From: Shouchella shacheensis
GTDB lineage: Bacteria; Bacillota; Bacilli; Bacillales; Bacillaceae_D
NCBI RefSeq assembly: GCF_001484965.1
Contig: NZ_LLYY01000007.1
Location: forward strand, 1-64,000
Direction: 5' to 3'
Length of the DNA: 64,000 nucleotides
A program made the position numbers and the translations under genes. A model generated the notes under the pieces. That model searched no databases. It was not told where the DNA came from and worked only from the letters and a program-made list of their open reading frames with translations. How positions within the stretch are numbered: position 1 is the stretch's first letter; each line of letters opens with the position of its first letter. This document shows positions 55,062 to 64,000 of the stretch, piece by piece.

Positions 55062-55258
55062 ATGCTTACTCCAACGAATAGAACCATTCACCCAGTGACT
55101 GTTGAATTTGAAAGTGAGAGAGAACGGGAAAAGTTTTTAAACTGGGCCGAGAGTAACAGAAAACGAAGTCTCCGCAGATAGACAGAGCAAGAAGAGGTAT
55201 TAAGAGAGCTAGGGCAATGAAGAAGGACGGAACATTCAAGTTTGGACGGTAAGATACT
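55062..55258 (+). pseudogene. N-terminal relic of the GNAT-linked module, copy 3
   Basis: ATG frame: MLTPTNRTIHPVTVEFESER, KFLNWAESNRK, then a stop; the next frame gives TEQEEVLREL and HSSLDGKIL. Strong similarity to 24298 and 50993. Followed downstream by minus-strand Rpn sequence, as in copy 2. Confidence 0.65.
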
Positions 55259-55408
55259 CTCCATAGCCAGGCGATTTGAGTGGCTAAGTGACTGCGAACG
55301 TTCAGAGCATCCAATAAACTTGAAAGATAGCGTGTCGCCATTGCTAGATGCGCAATGGGCAAAAAAAGGCTTGCCCGCTTTTGCTCGAACAACCCTTCAA
55401 AAAATGAA

Positions 55409-55732
55409 CTACAGCGTTTTTCGGAGGTTCTGGATTTCTTCGCGGTCGAGCTTTGTCACTTCCGCAATGAGCTCTGAATCTAAGCCTCGTTTTAACATTT
55501 CAAGCGCGACGAGTTTCTTGCCCTCTTTCTTGCCTTCTCTCATACCTTCTCTCTTGCCCTTTTCAATCCAGGAATTCGGCAGCTTTAAAATCAGTTCTTC
55601 TTCGTCTTTGGACAATTGATGAATTTCTTCCATGAGGGCATCCTCCTCGTCTTGGTTTAGTGATAGGTATTTCTCGAAGAATCCATTGATGAGCGCGCTT
55701 TTGGCAGGGTCTAGCTCTAATTTAACGAGCAT
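55409..55732 (-). CDS. Rpn C-terminal cassette 2 (107 residues)
   Basis: Stand-alone copy of the Rpn C-terminal third, MLVKLELDPAKSALINGFFE to TKLDREEIQNLRKTL, without the nuclease part. The variable region holds KREGMREGKKEGKK. Flanking DNA repeats that of cassette 1 and of the full gene, so it arose by tandem duplication. It may be a pseudogene or an inhibitor like the internally made small Rpn product; no good ribosome site is seen. Confidence 0.5.
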   Translation of the reverse strand: MLVKLELDPAKSALINGFFEKYLSLNQDEEDALMEEIHQLSKDEEELILKLPNSWIEKGKREGMREGKKEGKKLVALEMLKRGLDSELIAEVTKLDREEIQNLRKTL

Positions 55733-55786
55733 GCGCAGGAATGAAGGCTTGCCCGCTTTTGCACGAACAACCCTTCAAAAAATGAA

Positions 55787-56146
55787 TTACAGCGTTTTTC
55801 GGAGGTTCTCGATTTCCTCTCGGTCGAGCTTTGTCACTTCCGCAATGAGCTCCAAGTCTAAACCTCGTTTTAGCATTTCAAGCGCGACGTGTTTCTTGCC
55901 CTCTTTCTCGCCTTCCTTCATGCCTTCCTTCATACCCTCTTTCTTGCCTTCTCTCACACCTTCTCTTTTCCCCTTTTCGATCCAGGAATTCGGTAGTTTT
56001 AAAATTTGTTCTTCTTCGTCTTTGGACAATTGATGAATTTCTTCCATGAGAGCATGCTCCTCTTCTTGGTTTAGTGATAGATATTTCTCGAAGAATCCAT
56101 TGATGAGGGCGCTTTTGGCAGGGTCTAGCTCTAATTTAACGAGCAT
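55787..56146 (-). CDS. Rpn C-terminal cassette 1 (119 residues)
   Basis: Same unit as 55409-55732, with a longer charged repeat (REGVREGKKEGMKEGMKEG and EKEGKK) encoded by GCCTTC/CTTTCT-type repeats in DNA. It begins at MLVKLELD, exactly where the full-length protein has a Met. It lies just downstream of the intact Rpn gene. Confidence 0.5.
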   Translation of the reverse strand: MLVKLELDPAKSALINGFFEKYLSLNQEEEHALMEEIHQLSKDEEEQILKLPNSWIEKGKREGVREGKKEGMKEGMKEGEKEGKKHVALEMLKRGLDLELIAEVTKLDREEIENLRKTL

Positions 56147-56199
56147 GCGCAGGAATGAAGAGCTGCCCGCATTTGCTCGAACAACCCTTCAAAAATGAA

Positions 56200-57087
56200 C
56201 TACAGCGTTTTTCGGAGGTTCTCGATTTCCTCTTGGTCGAGTTTTGTCACTTCCGCAATGAGCTCTGAATCTAAGCCTCGTTTTAACATTTCAAGCGCGA
56301 CGTTTTTCTTGCCCTCTTTCTCGCCTTCTCTTTTCCCCTTTTCGATCCAGGAATTCGGCAGCTTTAAAATTTGTTCTTCTTCGTCTTTGGACAATTGATG
56401 AATTTCTTCCATGAGAGCTTCCTCCTCGCTTTGGTTTAGTGATAGGTATTTTTCAAAAAACCCATTGATGAGCGCGCTTTTGGCAGGGTCTAGCTCTAAT
56501 TTAACGAGCATGCGCAGGAATTCTTTTTTCACTTGCACTCGTTCTGCTTTGGTGTAGCCCATTTTGCTGAGCAGGGCGGCTGCGACAGGATTTTCTGAGT
56601 CTAGGTAGTCTCTCCAGTTCTTTTTTCTTAATTCCAGTTTGAGAAACTGAAAGGTGAGCACGTGAAAGAAAGGGAATGACATCGTGAAATGATCCTGTTC
56701 TTGGCGATTTTCGTCATAAGTAAAGACCGCGATCGGCACTATCGGTTTGCGATACTTGTGATACAGGAGACTAAAATAGTGATACATCCGTTCGTGAAAA
56801 TGGGTTTGCCCGTAACTCTGAGGTTCAACATGGACAATGATAAATGTGTTTTGGCCTTTGAGTTTGGTTTCTATAACAATGTCCAGTCGGCGGCGCTCGC
56901 CTTCAATCAGGTCCGTGAACATTTCCTCGGATAGTGGTTTCGTTATACGAAAATCGACTTCTTCATGGACTTCTGGGAAAAACAATTCCAAAAACTCAGC
57001 GAAAAACGAGTGAATTAGCTGCTTGAACAACTGGTCGTGATCAGTGTACGAGGAAGATTCTTCACGTGCGATGGTTGTTAAGGTCAT
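56200..57087 (-). CDS. Rpn-family recombination-promoting nuclease
   Basis: 295 residues, intact, near-identical to 51329-52204 over the first 240 residues, including the catalytic LDIVIETK. The tail differs: EKGKREGEKEGKK and TKLDQEEIENLRKTL. Two extra copies of its C-terminal third follow in tandem. The same upstream sequence as the other copy (ACACATCTTTCTTT and GTAGATGTGAGTCGTGGTGT) shows a segmental duplication. Bases 57118-57560 hold no supported gene. Confidence 0.88.
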   Translation of the reverse strand: MTLTTIAREESSSYTDHDQLFKQLIHSFFAEFLELFFPEVHEEVDFRITKPLSEEMFTDLIEGERRRLDIVIETKLKGQNTFIIVHVEPQSYGQTHFHERMYHYFSLLYHKYRKPIVPIAVFTYDENRQEQDHFTMSFPFFHVLTFQFLKLELRKKNWRDYLDSENPVAAALLSKMGYTKAERVQVKKEFLRMLVKLELDPAKSALINGFFEKYLSLNQSEEEALMEEIHQLSKDEEEQILKLPNSWIEKGKREGEKEGKKNVALEMLKRGLDSELIAEVTKLDQEEIENLRKTL

Positions 57088-57593
57088 CGTAACACATCTT
57101 TCTTTAGGGGAGTAGATGTGAGTCGTGGTGTGATTCTAAGTAGAGTATAGCAGAATATACATTTTCGAACAAGAGTTCTCATTGTGTAAATAATAGTAGT
57201 CTTTCCTCACCTCAATAGTGAATTGGGCTAAAATAAGTCCCCACTTTTTCCATTTTCGCGAAGCTCTCGTTTTGTACAGAAATGAGTTCAGACATATAAG
57301 GAAGAAAATCGCTCAAGTAAGGCACAATAAGCAATGAATCGCTCTTTGAGGCTAGAGAGTTCTCGACAATTTCCGGGGAAATACGTGGAGAATTGCGCAA
57401 AATGAAGTTCGTCTTACTCTGGGGGACGGGGAAACATAGTAAGCTCTCGAGAGAAACGAGAATCTTGGAGAGATTTTTTCCGTTTTCATGAGACATTAAC
57501 CATGCTGTTTGTAAGGCGTGAAATTTACTCTTGATTCATCCTCTTGATTGGGTTACTATCGTTGTGGTAATCTAAAAAGAAGGGAGTTAGAGT

Positions 57594-58796
57594 ATGGATA
57601 AACGTGTTTACTTGTTAACGATTGTTTCGTTTGTTGTAGGTATGGTTGAGTTAATTATAGGAGGCATATTAGATTTAATTTCCATAGATTTAGGAGTTAG
57701 TCTCGGGCAAACAGGACTCCTTATAACGGTATTTTCGCTTGTGTTTGCTATTGCGGCCCCTGTTTTATTGAACTTAACGTCAGGAATGGAACGAAAGCGT
57801 TTAACATTGCTTTCTTTATTTGTATTTTTCATAGGGAATGGTGTAGCTGTACTAAGTTCATCCTATAGTATGTTATTAGTCGCACGCGTCATCTCTGCTG
57901 CGAGTGGCTCGTTGCTAGTTGTTTTATGTATAACGATAGCGTCAAATATTGTTGATGAAAAATACCGCGCACGTGCAATCGGAGTCGTATTTATGGGGAT
58001 AAGCGCCTCTCTTGTGTTAGGAATTCCAATTGGTTTAATGTTAGGCAATGCTTTTGGGTGGCGAGCTCCTTTTATCTTGATTTCTGTATTAACCGTGCTT
58101 TCAATGGCTGGTGTGCACTTCTGTATGGGGAGGATTGAACCGAAAGCTCAACTACCAATCAGGACACAGTTACGGACGTTAAAAAATCGAAGAGTATTAT
58201 TTGCCCAACTGACTACGTTTCTCTTTTTTGTTGGCCATCTAACGTTATATGGATACTTAACTCCATTCTTAAAAATGACGATGGGACTGGACGGGGCATG
58301 GGTCAGTATTGTGTATTTAATCTTCGGTGCTGCAGCTGTAGCTGGGGGAGGTATAGGCGGTATGCTAGCGGATCGATTCGGTGCCAAGCCTACCATTCTA
58401 TCTGTGATTGTTGTTTTTGGGCTGTCTATCTTTATGATTCCCTATACTATCTTTGCTCTTCCCGTATTTTTAGTCGTGATGGTGATATGGAGTATGCTAA
58501 GCTGGGCGATTACACCAGCGATGCAAAGCTACCTGATTGAGTCGTCCCCTGAAACTTCGGACATACAGCAAACCATAAACAATTCTGCCCTTCATTTAGG
58601 GATTGCTTTTGGCTCGTTAATCGGTGGAATTGTTATCGAGCGTGCATCTGTTGAACTAAATGCTACAGTTGGTGGTTTATTTGTCATTATCGCTCTAGGG
58701 ACAGTAGCTTTTTCAATGGCTAAAGAAAGAAGTGGAGTCTTGTCCTTCTCTAGGGATAGAGAAGTAAACTACTTGAAAGGCGGCAAACAAAAGTAA
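57594..58796 (+). CDS. MFS transporter, probable purine base/nucleoside efflux (PbuE/NepI-like)
   Basis: 400 residues, twelve spans of the DHA1 type: VGMVELIIGGILDLISIDLG, LFVFFIGNGVAVLSSSY, RVISAASGSLLVVL and LADRFGAKPTIL. It is 49 bases before a nucleoside hydrolase gene and in a nucleoside salvage cluster, which favours export of released bases; sequence alone would also fit drug efflux. GAAGGGAG precedes ATG. Confidence 0.75.
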   Translation: MDKRVYLLTIVSFVVGMVELIIGGILDLISIDLGVSLGQTGLLITVFSLVFAIAAPVLLNLTSGMERKRLTLLSLFVFFIGNGVAVLSSSYSMLLVARVISAASGSLLVVLCITIASNIVDEKYRARAIGVVFMGISASLVLGIPIGLMLGNAFGWRAPFILISVLTVLSMAGVHFCMGRIEPKAQLPIRTQLRTLKNRRVLFAQLTTFLFFVGHLTLYGYLTPFLKMTMGLDGAWVSIVYLIFGAAAVAGGGIGGMLADRFGAKPTILSVIVVFGLSIFMIPYTIFALPVFLVVMVIWSMLSWAITPAMQSYLIESSPETSDIQQTINNSALHLGIAFGSLIGGIVIERASVELNATVGGLFVIIALGTVAFSMAKERSGVLSFSRDREVNYLKGGKQK

Positions 58797-58845
58797 AGGT
58801 ACGTAAAGGGAAGCGAAAATACATTGTATAGAGAAGGGGACCATA

Positions 58846-59769
58846 ATGAGGAAAAACGTTATTTTAGATGTAGATACTGGTGTTGATGATGCACTCGCTC
58901 TCGCTTATGCTGTCCATTCCCCAGAACTTCATATTCTAGGTGTCACAACCACTTTCGGGAACACATCGGTTCGGGAAGCAACAAGAAATACACTGCAACT
59001 TTTACAAATGCTTGGTGCTGAAGATATCCCTGTTTTCAAGGGGATTGAAGAAACTCTTACAGGATGTACAACGCCTGATAAAACGACTTGGATACATGGC
59101 GAAAACGGTCTTGGCGATGCCCAGTTACTTTCCACTGAGAGGCAAGCAGAAGACATGAGTGCTCATGATTTCATGATTTCCACTGTTCATAAACACCCTA
59201 ACGACATTACCATTTTAACAACGGCAAATCAGGGGAATCTAGCAAGAGCCATTCAAAAAGATTCCGAGATTATTCATTTGGTGGACGATGTCATCCTTAT
59301 GGGCGGGGCTGTGACAGTTCCAGGCAACATTACCCCTTATGCGGAAGCAAATATTTACCATGACCCTGAAGCGGCACAATTTACGTTCCAATCGGGCATT
59401 CCTATGACCATCGTTGGTTTGGATGTTACATTGAAAACCTTGCTCAGACGAACTGTATTGGATGAATGGAGAGGAAAGGACACGCCTCTTTCTTGTTGCT
59501 TAGCCGATATGTGCAATTTCTATATGGATGCTTATGCCAAGATTGAACCCGAATTGAATGGATGCGCGTTGCACGATCCTTTAACGGTTGGTGTAGCTCT
59601 TGATTCGTCGTTTGTTCAAACGAAAACCATGACAGTAAACGTTAAAACCACAGGTAAAGAAAAAGGAAGAACGATAGGGGAAGACAACCCAAACGGCAAC
59701 ATTAACGTATGTCTTGATGTCGACGTTGATCGGTTTGTCGAGCATTTTCTAAATCGAGTCAATCCGTAA
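58846..59769 (+). CDS. Nucleoside hydrolase (IunH family)
   Basis: 307 residues. The calcium/ribose motif VILDVDTGVDDALAL, GVTTTFGNTSV, HGENGLG and ILMGGAVTVPGN are intact, with a C-terminal ALHDPLTV (catalytic His region). It splits nucleosides into base and ribose. The ribose goes to the ribokinase encoded next; the base may leave through the upstream MFS protein. AGAAGGGGA precedes ATG. Confidence 0.92.
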   Translation: MRKNVILDVDTGVDDALALAYAVHSPELHILGVTTTFGNTSVREATRNTLQLLQMLGAEDIPVFKGIEETLTGCTTPDKTTWIHGENGLGDAQLLSTERQAEDMSAHDFMISTVHKHPNDITILTTANQGNLARAIQKDSEIIHLVDDVILMGGAVTVPGNITPYAEANIYHDPEAAQFTFQSGIPMTIVGLDVTLKTLLRRTVLDEWRGKDTPLSCCLADMCNFYMDAYAKIEPELNGCALHDPLTVGVALDSSFVQTKTMTVNVKTTGKEKGRTIGEDNPNGNINVCLDVDVDRFVEHFLNRVNP

Positions 59770-59843
59770 ACGATGTTCGACTGGTGCCATCCTCTATTTA
59801 GGACGGGTCCAGATTCTATTTTGGTAGAAGGGAATAGTCAATC

Positions 59844-60734
59844 ATGCAACCAACTATTACGGTTATTGGAAGTATTAATATGGACTTAGTGACGGAAGCG
59901 GACAGGAGAGCAGGGGCAGGTGAAACGATTCTTGGTAAAGAGTTTTCTACCATTCCTGGAGGGAAGGGAGCGAACCAAGCCGTGGCGGCTGCCCGTCTTG
60001 GTGGAAAGGTAGAAATGATCGGGTGTGTAGGGGGAGATGCATTTGGCAAAGAACTCTTACGTCATTTAGAAGCAGAAGGCATTATACTAGACAATGTGAG
60101 ATCGATTACACATTCAAAAACCGGTATTGCTGCCATCACTTTAGCTGAAGGGGATAATAGCATCATTGTCGTTCCCGGTGCAAATAATGAGTTAACCGAG
60201 GAGATGATCGTACAAAACGAAGCGGTAATAGCCAATAGTGATGTGGTTTTGGTGCAGCTCGAAATTCCTCTGCCAACGGTTGTAAAGGCAGCCGAGCTCG
60301 CTCATCAACATGGGGTGAGAGTTATTTTAAACCCTGCACCTATGCAACAATTGCCGAATAAATTGATCCAATATGTAGATGTGATAACGCCAAATGAACT
60401 TGAATATGGAGAGCTCATGAAGAATTACTCAGGTGACCCAAACAAGCTTAAAGAGAAGTTAGTGATTACAAAAGGTGGAAAGGGTACAGTTTGTTATGAC
60501 GAAGGCAGAGAGGTCCATGTTCCCGGCCATCAAGTCGATGTAGTAGATACGACTGGAGCGGGCGATTCATTTAATGGCGGATTAGCTGTTCAACTGGCTA
60601 AGGGGGCTTCGCTTGAGGAGTCGTGTCGCTACGCAAATGCAGTAGGCGCCTTATCTGTTATGAAATTTGGTGCACAATCCGGTATGCCGACGGATGAAGA
60701 AGTAAGGAATCTGATCTTAAAGCCCCTTCAATAG
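59844..60734 (+). CDS. rbsK: Ribokinase
   Basis: 296 residues of the PfkB family: VIGSINMDLVTEADR, IPGGKGANQAVAAARLGG, LNPAPMQ, ITKGGKGTVCYDEG and the catalytic DTTGAGDSFNGGL. It phosphorylates ribose released by the nucleoside hydrolase, feeding the pentose phosphate pathway. It ends in a terminator stem that includes its stop codon in the loop. Confidence 0.94.
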   Translation: MQPTITVIGSINMDLVTEADRRAGAGETILGKEFSTIPGGKGANQAVAAARLGGKVEMIGCVGGDAFGKELLRHLEAEGIILDNVRSITHSKTGIAAITLAEGDNSIIVVPGANNELTEEMIVQNEAVIANSDVVLVQLEIPLPTVVKAAELAHQHGVRVILNPAPMQQLPNKLIQYVDVITPNELEYGELMKNYSGDPNKLKEKLVITKGGKGTVCYDEGREVHVPGHQVDVVDTTGAGDSFNGGLAVQLAKGASLEESCRYANAVGALSVMKFGAQSGMPTDEEVRNLILKPLQ

Positions 60735-60748
60735 ATACGGGGCTTTTA
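60719..60748. terminator. Terminator between rbsK and the TrmB-family gene
   Basis: AAAGCCCC and GGGGCTTTT flank a 12-base loop that contains the rbsK TAG. The convergent TrmB-family gene ends at 60756, so it may serve both strands. Confidence 0.8.
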
Positions 60749-60755
60749 GTGTGCA

Positions 60756-61514
60756 TTAATACCTTAGCTTTACAAGAATATTTTTTATTTCTTCATCATT
60801 CATCAATAAGTCACCATGTTTTTCGTGAATCTTAGCTAACACGGCATCATGATAGAAGAATTCAGTAAACACTTTCACAAGTGGCCTGGACATCGTCTTC
60901 ATCGCTTGCCATGAATCCCCTTCTACGCCTGCAAAAATAACCTCTTGATCATCGGTAACCAGTAATCGATAGTTCTCTAGTGCTTTCTGCTCCTGTGTTG
61001 GGATTAGCGTGTTTACGTTTGATAAGCCAGTTTTTAAATCACCAACAACAAGAGCTTCAACACTTACCCCACTTTGCTCTTTCTCTTCCAATAGTGGCAA
61101 GTATTCAATGAAGTCATCCTTCCAAGCGGAAATTCGAACCGATTCTTTTGCTTCCTGAATGAGTTGAATACATTGTGCCTGAATAGAAGAGTCCACCTTT
61201 AAACTCCAGACACGATCATCAATAAATGATTTTTTATACTTATTTTCCTTTAATTTCTTAATATTGTTTTGGAATTCGGCCGTCAGCTTCTCGATGGCAA
61301 GAGATAGTGGCAAAGCTGTATAAAGCTTTTTCTTTTCGGATATGGATTCCATTACCAAGCCTTTTTCAATCATGCGTGATATCACTTCGTATATTTTGGC
61401 CTTTGGGACACCCGAATGTTTAACAATAGTAGTCGCGTCCATTGGTTCTTCACTGGACACGAGAACTTCATAAACTTTGCTTTCATATTGTGAAAAACCA
61501 AATTTCTGTAGCAT
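60756..61514 (-). CDS. TrmB-family transcriptional regulator
   Basis: About 252 residues. N-terminal winged HTH FGFSQYESKVYEVLVSSEEP, DATTIVKHSGVPKAKIYEVI, then a coiled region and a C-terminal TrmB/PLD-like domain (LIQEAKESVRISAWKDDF, LLVTDDQEVIFAG). The start at 61514 follows TTAGGAGGAAC; the frame back to 61553 is less likely. It is divergent from the NupC-type gene and probably senses a nucleoside or sugar to control this cluster. Confidence 0.85.
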   Translation of the reverse strand: MLQKFGFSQYESKVYEVLVSSEEPMDATTIVKHSGVPKAKIYEVISRMIEKGLVMESISEKKKLYTALPLSLAIEKLTAEFQNNIKKLKENKYKKSFIDDRVWSLKVDSSIQAQCIQLIQEAKESVRISAWKDDFIEYLPLLEEKEQSGVSVEALVVGDLKTGLSNVNTLIPTQEQKALENYRLLVTDDQEVIFAGVEGDSWQAMKTMSRPLVKVFTEFFYHDAVLAKIHEKHGDLLMNDEEIKNILVKLRY

Positions 61515-61621
61515 AGTTCCTCCTAAGCTTCTTATCGTCAAAGATTCCTTCACTTAATAATAAAGTAAAACTGAAACCAATTCCAATGAACGCTGTTCCC
61601 TGCAAATGATCTAAATCTTGC

Positions 61622-61650
61622 TTGACAAATAATAAAAACATAGGTAGTCT
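61622..61650 (+). promoter_or_regulatory. Promoter of the nucleoside transporter gene
   Basis: TTGACA, 17 bases, TAGTCT between the divergent TrmB-family and NupC genes. Just downstream GTTAC and GTAAC form an inverted pair 11 bases apart, a candidate TrmB operator. Confidence 0.45.
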
Positions 61651-61783
61651 GTTTTTAGTTACTATTTAAGTGGTAACCATTAACACGGATTTGGGTATGG
61701 GTGGCCGGCTATCTAACTTCGGTTATTACAAAAATGAAAGGGGTTACGTGAAGCGAATCTACAAGTATATGAGGGGGGCTATT

Positions 61784-63031
61784 ATGAATTTTCTATGGGG
61801 AGTTCTAGGCGCTATTTTTATTTTAGGGATTGCTTTTCTATTATCAACTAATAAAAAGGCCGTTAGTATTCGTACGATCATAGGTGGGTTCTCTATTCAA
61901 GTGTTCTTTGCTTTTATTGTATTGAAATGGCAAGTTGGGCAAAACGCCCTTAAATGGTTCTCTTTAAAAATTCAGGATGTCATCAACTATACGAACGAAG
62001 GGATCCAATTTTTGTTTGGTGGTTTAATTGATAATGAAAGCATAGGTTTTATTTTCGCTTTTCAAGTTTTAACAGTCATCATTTTCTTTTCATCGTTGAT
62101 ATCCATCTTATATTACCTTGGGATTATGCAATGGGTGATAAAAATAATGGGGGGTGGGCTTTCTAAACTGTTAGGGACGAGTAAGGCAGAATCGATGTCG
62201 GCCGCTGCAAATATTTTTGTTGGCCAAACAGAAGCGCCATTTGTTATACGGCCGTATATTGCAAAAATGACACAGTCCGAACTTTTTGCAGTAATGACAG
62301 GTGGTCTTGCTTCAGTTGCAGGGTCTGTTTTAATTGGGTATTCCCTGTTGGGTGTCCCACTCGAGTATCTTTTAGCAGCAAGTTTTATGGCGGCACCAGC
62401 GGGGTTAATCATGGCAAAAATCATGGTTCCTGAAGATGAAATAGCTGCAACGGTTGAACCATTCGAAGTATCAGAAACCGTTGCATCTGATGAAAGGAAA
62501 ATAGAAAAAGATGAAGAAGCGACCAATCTTATTGATGCAGCAGCACGAGGAGCATCTGATGGCTTAGGCCTTGCCCTTAACGTAGGTGCTATGTTACTTG
62601 CTTTTATCGCTTTAATCGCCTTAATGAATGGAGTCTTAGGAGGGATTGGAGGGTGGTTTGGCTTTGGTTCCTTATCGCTTGAAATGATATTGGGTTGGGT
62701 GTTTGCCCCAATTGCTTTTATAGTGGGAGTGCCATGGAGTGAAGCCCTTCAAGCTGGTAGTTACATCGGCCAAAAAATTGTTCTAAATGAATTTGTCGCA
62801 TACGCTGCGTTTGCACCGGAGATGGAAGGTTTAACACCAAAAACAAACATAGTTGTTAGTTTTGCCCTTTGTGGTTTTGCTAATCTTGGATCACTTGCGA
62901 TCCTCTTAGGTGGTTTAGGTAGTCTTGCTCCAAATCGACGCTCAGACATTGCTAAGCTTGGCATTCGTTCAGTCGTTGCAGGTGCACTGGCATCACTTTT
63001 AAGTGCTGCCATCGCTGGGATGTTGTTTTGA
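61784..63031 (+). CDS. nupC: NupC-family concentrative nucleoside transporter
   Basis: 415 residues from the ATG at 61784, preceded by GAGGGGGG; the frame from 61670 would add an unlikely hydrophilic leader. Family motifs are [20 protein letters not shown] preceded by [38 protein letters not shown] and [10 protein letters not shown]. It imports nucleosides with Na+ or H+. Downstream an exported 5'-nucleotidase would supply its substrate. Confidence 0.93.
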   Translation: MNFLWGVLGAIFILGIAFLLSTNKKAVSIRTIIGGFSIQVFFAFIVLKWQVGQNALKWFSLKIQDVINYTNEGIQFLFGGLIDNESIGFIFAFQVLTVIIFFSSLISILYYLGIMQWVIKIMGGGLSKLLGTSKAESMSAAANIFVGQTEAPFVIRPYIAKMTQSELFAVMTGGLASVAGSVLIGYSLLGVPLEYLLAASFMAAPAGLIMAKIMVPEDEIAATVEPFEVSETVASDERKIEKDEEATNLIDAAARGASDGLGLALNVGAMLLAFIALIALMNGVLGGIGGWFGFGSLSLEMILGWVFAPIAFIVGVPWSEALQAGSYIGQKIVLNEFVAYAAFAPEMEGLTPKTNIVVSFALCGFANLGSLAILLGGLGSLAPNRRSDIAKLGIRSVVAGALASLLSAAIAGMLF

Positions 63032-63180
63032 ATCGGAGTTAGGAATGCATATTTCGGAAAAGTGGAAACGATATGAATAGTATGTAAATTACGGGCGAAA
63101 ATCAACTCCGTGAGGGACTTCTGGGAAATGGCTTCGGATATTTAAAGAATTTATATGCTCACGTTTTGGAGGGGACTTGG

Positions 63181-64000
63181 ATGAAAAATAACAAATGGAT
63201 GTTACCACTTAGTACAATTGGGCTTCTTTCTGTATTGACCTTTGGGTGCAGTGATGAGGAGTCTCTTAATACCGACGAAAATGAGAATGCCGACGAGAAT
63301 ATAGGGGATGAAACCGACGGGGGGAGTGACGACTCGTTTAGCGTGAACATCTATCATACCAATGATCATCACGGCCATACAAGTATGTATCCACAAATGA
63401 TCACGACATTGCATGAAGCAAAAGAGGAGCATGGAGACGGCCTCCTTCTTGATGCTGGTGATGTGTTCTCTGGCACCCTTTACTTTAATTCATTCCACGG
63501 CCAGGATTCCATTGAGTTTATGAACATGATGGAATACGATGCATTTGTACCGGGAAATCACGAATTTGACCTCGGTGATCCGGAGAATGGGCACCCGGAA
63601 CTGGTCGAATTCTTTAAAGCGGCTGAATTTCCAATTCTCGCGGCAAACATGGATTTTTCGAAAGATGAAGGATTGGACCAACTGACAGAAGAAGGCATTA
63701 GTCATGAAGCTGAAGGCGGCATGATCTATGATGGTATAGTCCTCGAGTATGAGGGCGAACAAATTGGAATCTTCGGGCTTAACACGGAAGACACGGTAAA
63801 TGTCTCCAGTACGAACGATGTGGAATTTAATGATTACGTTGAGAGTGCGCAGAACATGGTTAATCAATTCGAGGCAGAAGGCATCAACAAAATCATCGCC
63901 TTGACCCACCTTGGTTACGACACGGATCCGAGCGTGGGCAACGACCTTCTTCTCGCTGAAAAAGTGGAGGGCATTGATATAATTATTGGCGGTCACAGCC
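63181..64000 (+). CDS. Exported 5'-nucleotidase/2',3'-cyclic phosphodiesterase (partial)
   Basis: Runs off the window. Lipoprotein signal with Cys near residue 23 (TFGC), an acidic linker and then the metallophosphatase motifs: IYHTNDHHGH, LLLDAGDVFSGT, VPGNHEFDLG and IIIGGHS. These give the two-metal site of the UshA/YfkN family. It should dephosphorylate nucleotides outside the cell for NupC uptake. GGAGGGGAC precedes ATG 63181. Confidence 0.9.
   Translation, partial: MKNNKWMLPLSTIGLLSVLTFGCSDEESLNTDENENADENIGDETDGGSDDSFSVNIYHTNDHHGHTSMYPQMITTLHEAKEEHGDGLLLDAGDVFSGTLYFNSFHGQDSIEFMNMMEYDAFVPGNHEFDLGDPENGHPELVEFFKAAEFPILAANMDFSKDEGLDQLTEEGISHEAEGGMIYDGIVLEYEGEQIGIFGLNTEDTVNVSSTNDVEFNDYVESAQNMVNQFEAEGINKIIALTHLGYDTDPSVGNDLLLAEKVEGIDIIIGGHS

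Noticed and set aside
57212-57496. 94-codon minus-strand frame
   Set aside because: It has no ribosome site or recognised domain, and the underlying DNA contains degenerate repeats (GCTCTCG, GAGAGTTCTCG).

Overview
The window looks like chromosomal DNA of a Bacillaceae bacterium (Firmicutes). Shine-Dalgarno sequences are strong (AGGAGG type), GTG and TTG starts are common, and sigma-A promoters are typical of the group. There is a Hag-type flagellin with a textbook sigma-D promoter, Rex boxes before a lactate dehydrogenase, and type I holin-like toxin loci. The exported binding proteins are very rich in Asp/Glu, which suggests a salt- or alkali-adapted lineage. This is inference; no rRNA or species marker is present.

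Layout. (1) 1-8650: sugar/polyol uptake operon (two Gfo/Idh/MocA dehydrogenases, lipoprotein binding protein, ABC ATPase, permease), a decayed IS200 element, and a 680-residue regulator fusing a LacI repressor to a cytoplasmic copy of the binding protein. (2) 8.8-18.3 kb: accessory zone with IS relics, divergent XRE/116-residue protein modules, unknown proteins including a three-gene membrane-linked operon, and a DUF6338 membrane protein followed by two twin micro-proteins. (3) 18.6-23.7 kb: tripartite tricarboxylate transporter (TctC-TctB-TctA, tctA frameshifted) with a PEP-mutase/isocitrate-lyase-type enzyme and an AbrB-type membrane protein. (4) 23.8-32.3 kb: decayed genes (116-residue paralog, GNAT module, aspartic protease), a ROK protein, two repeat-filled MITE-like elements, a GC-rich phage-like trio, two type I toxin-antitoxin loci and a frameshifted Rpn nuclease. 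(5) 32.4-42.2 kb: Rex-controlled 50-residue ORF and L-lactate dehydrogenase; TRAP transporter with FadR-type regulator, CitE-like lyase and CoA transferase; LysR regulator divergent from a YeiH-type transporter. (6) 42.5-50.2 kb: PLP threonine-synthase-like enzyme, RidA, M20 amidohydrolases, CapA-like protein and YfcC transporter. (7) 50.2-57.2 kb: ISL3 and IS605 relics, a third type I antitoxin relic, an orphan flagellin, and two copies of a GNAT-relic plus Rpn-nuclease segment, one with extra 3'-terminal cassettes. (8) 57.5-64 kb: nucleoside salvage (MFS exporter, nucleoside hydrolase, ribokinase, TrmB regulator, NupC, start of an exported 5'-nucleotidase).

The metabolic blocks each pair a transporter with catabolic enzymes and usually a regulator. 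The accessory blocks are repeatedly duplicated and decayed. Several genes are broken by one base in a homopolymer, so part of the apparent decay may be sequencing error.
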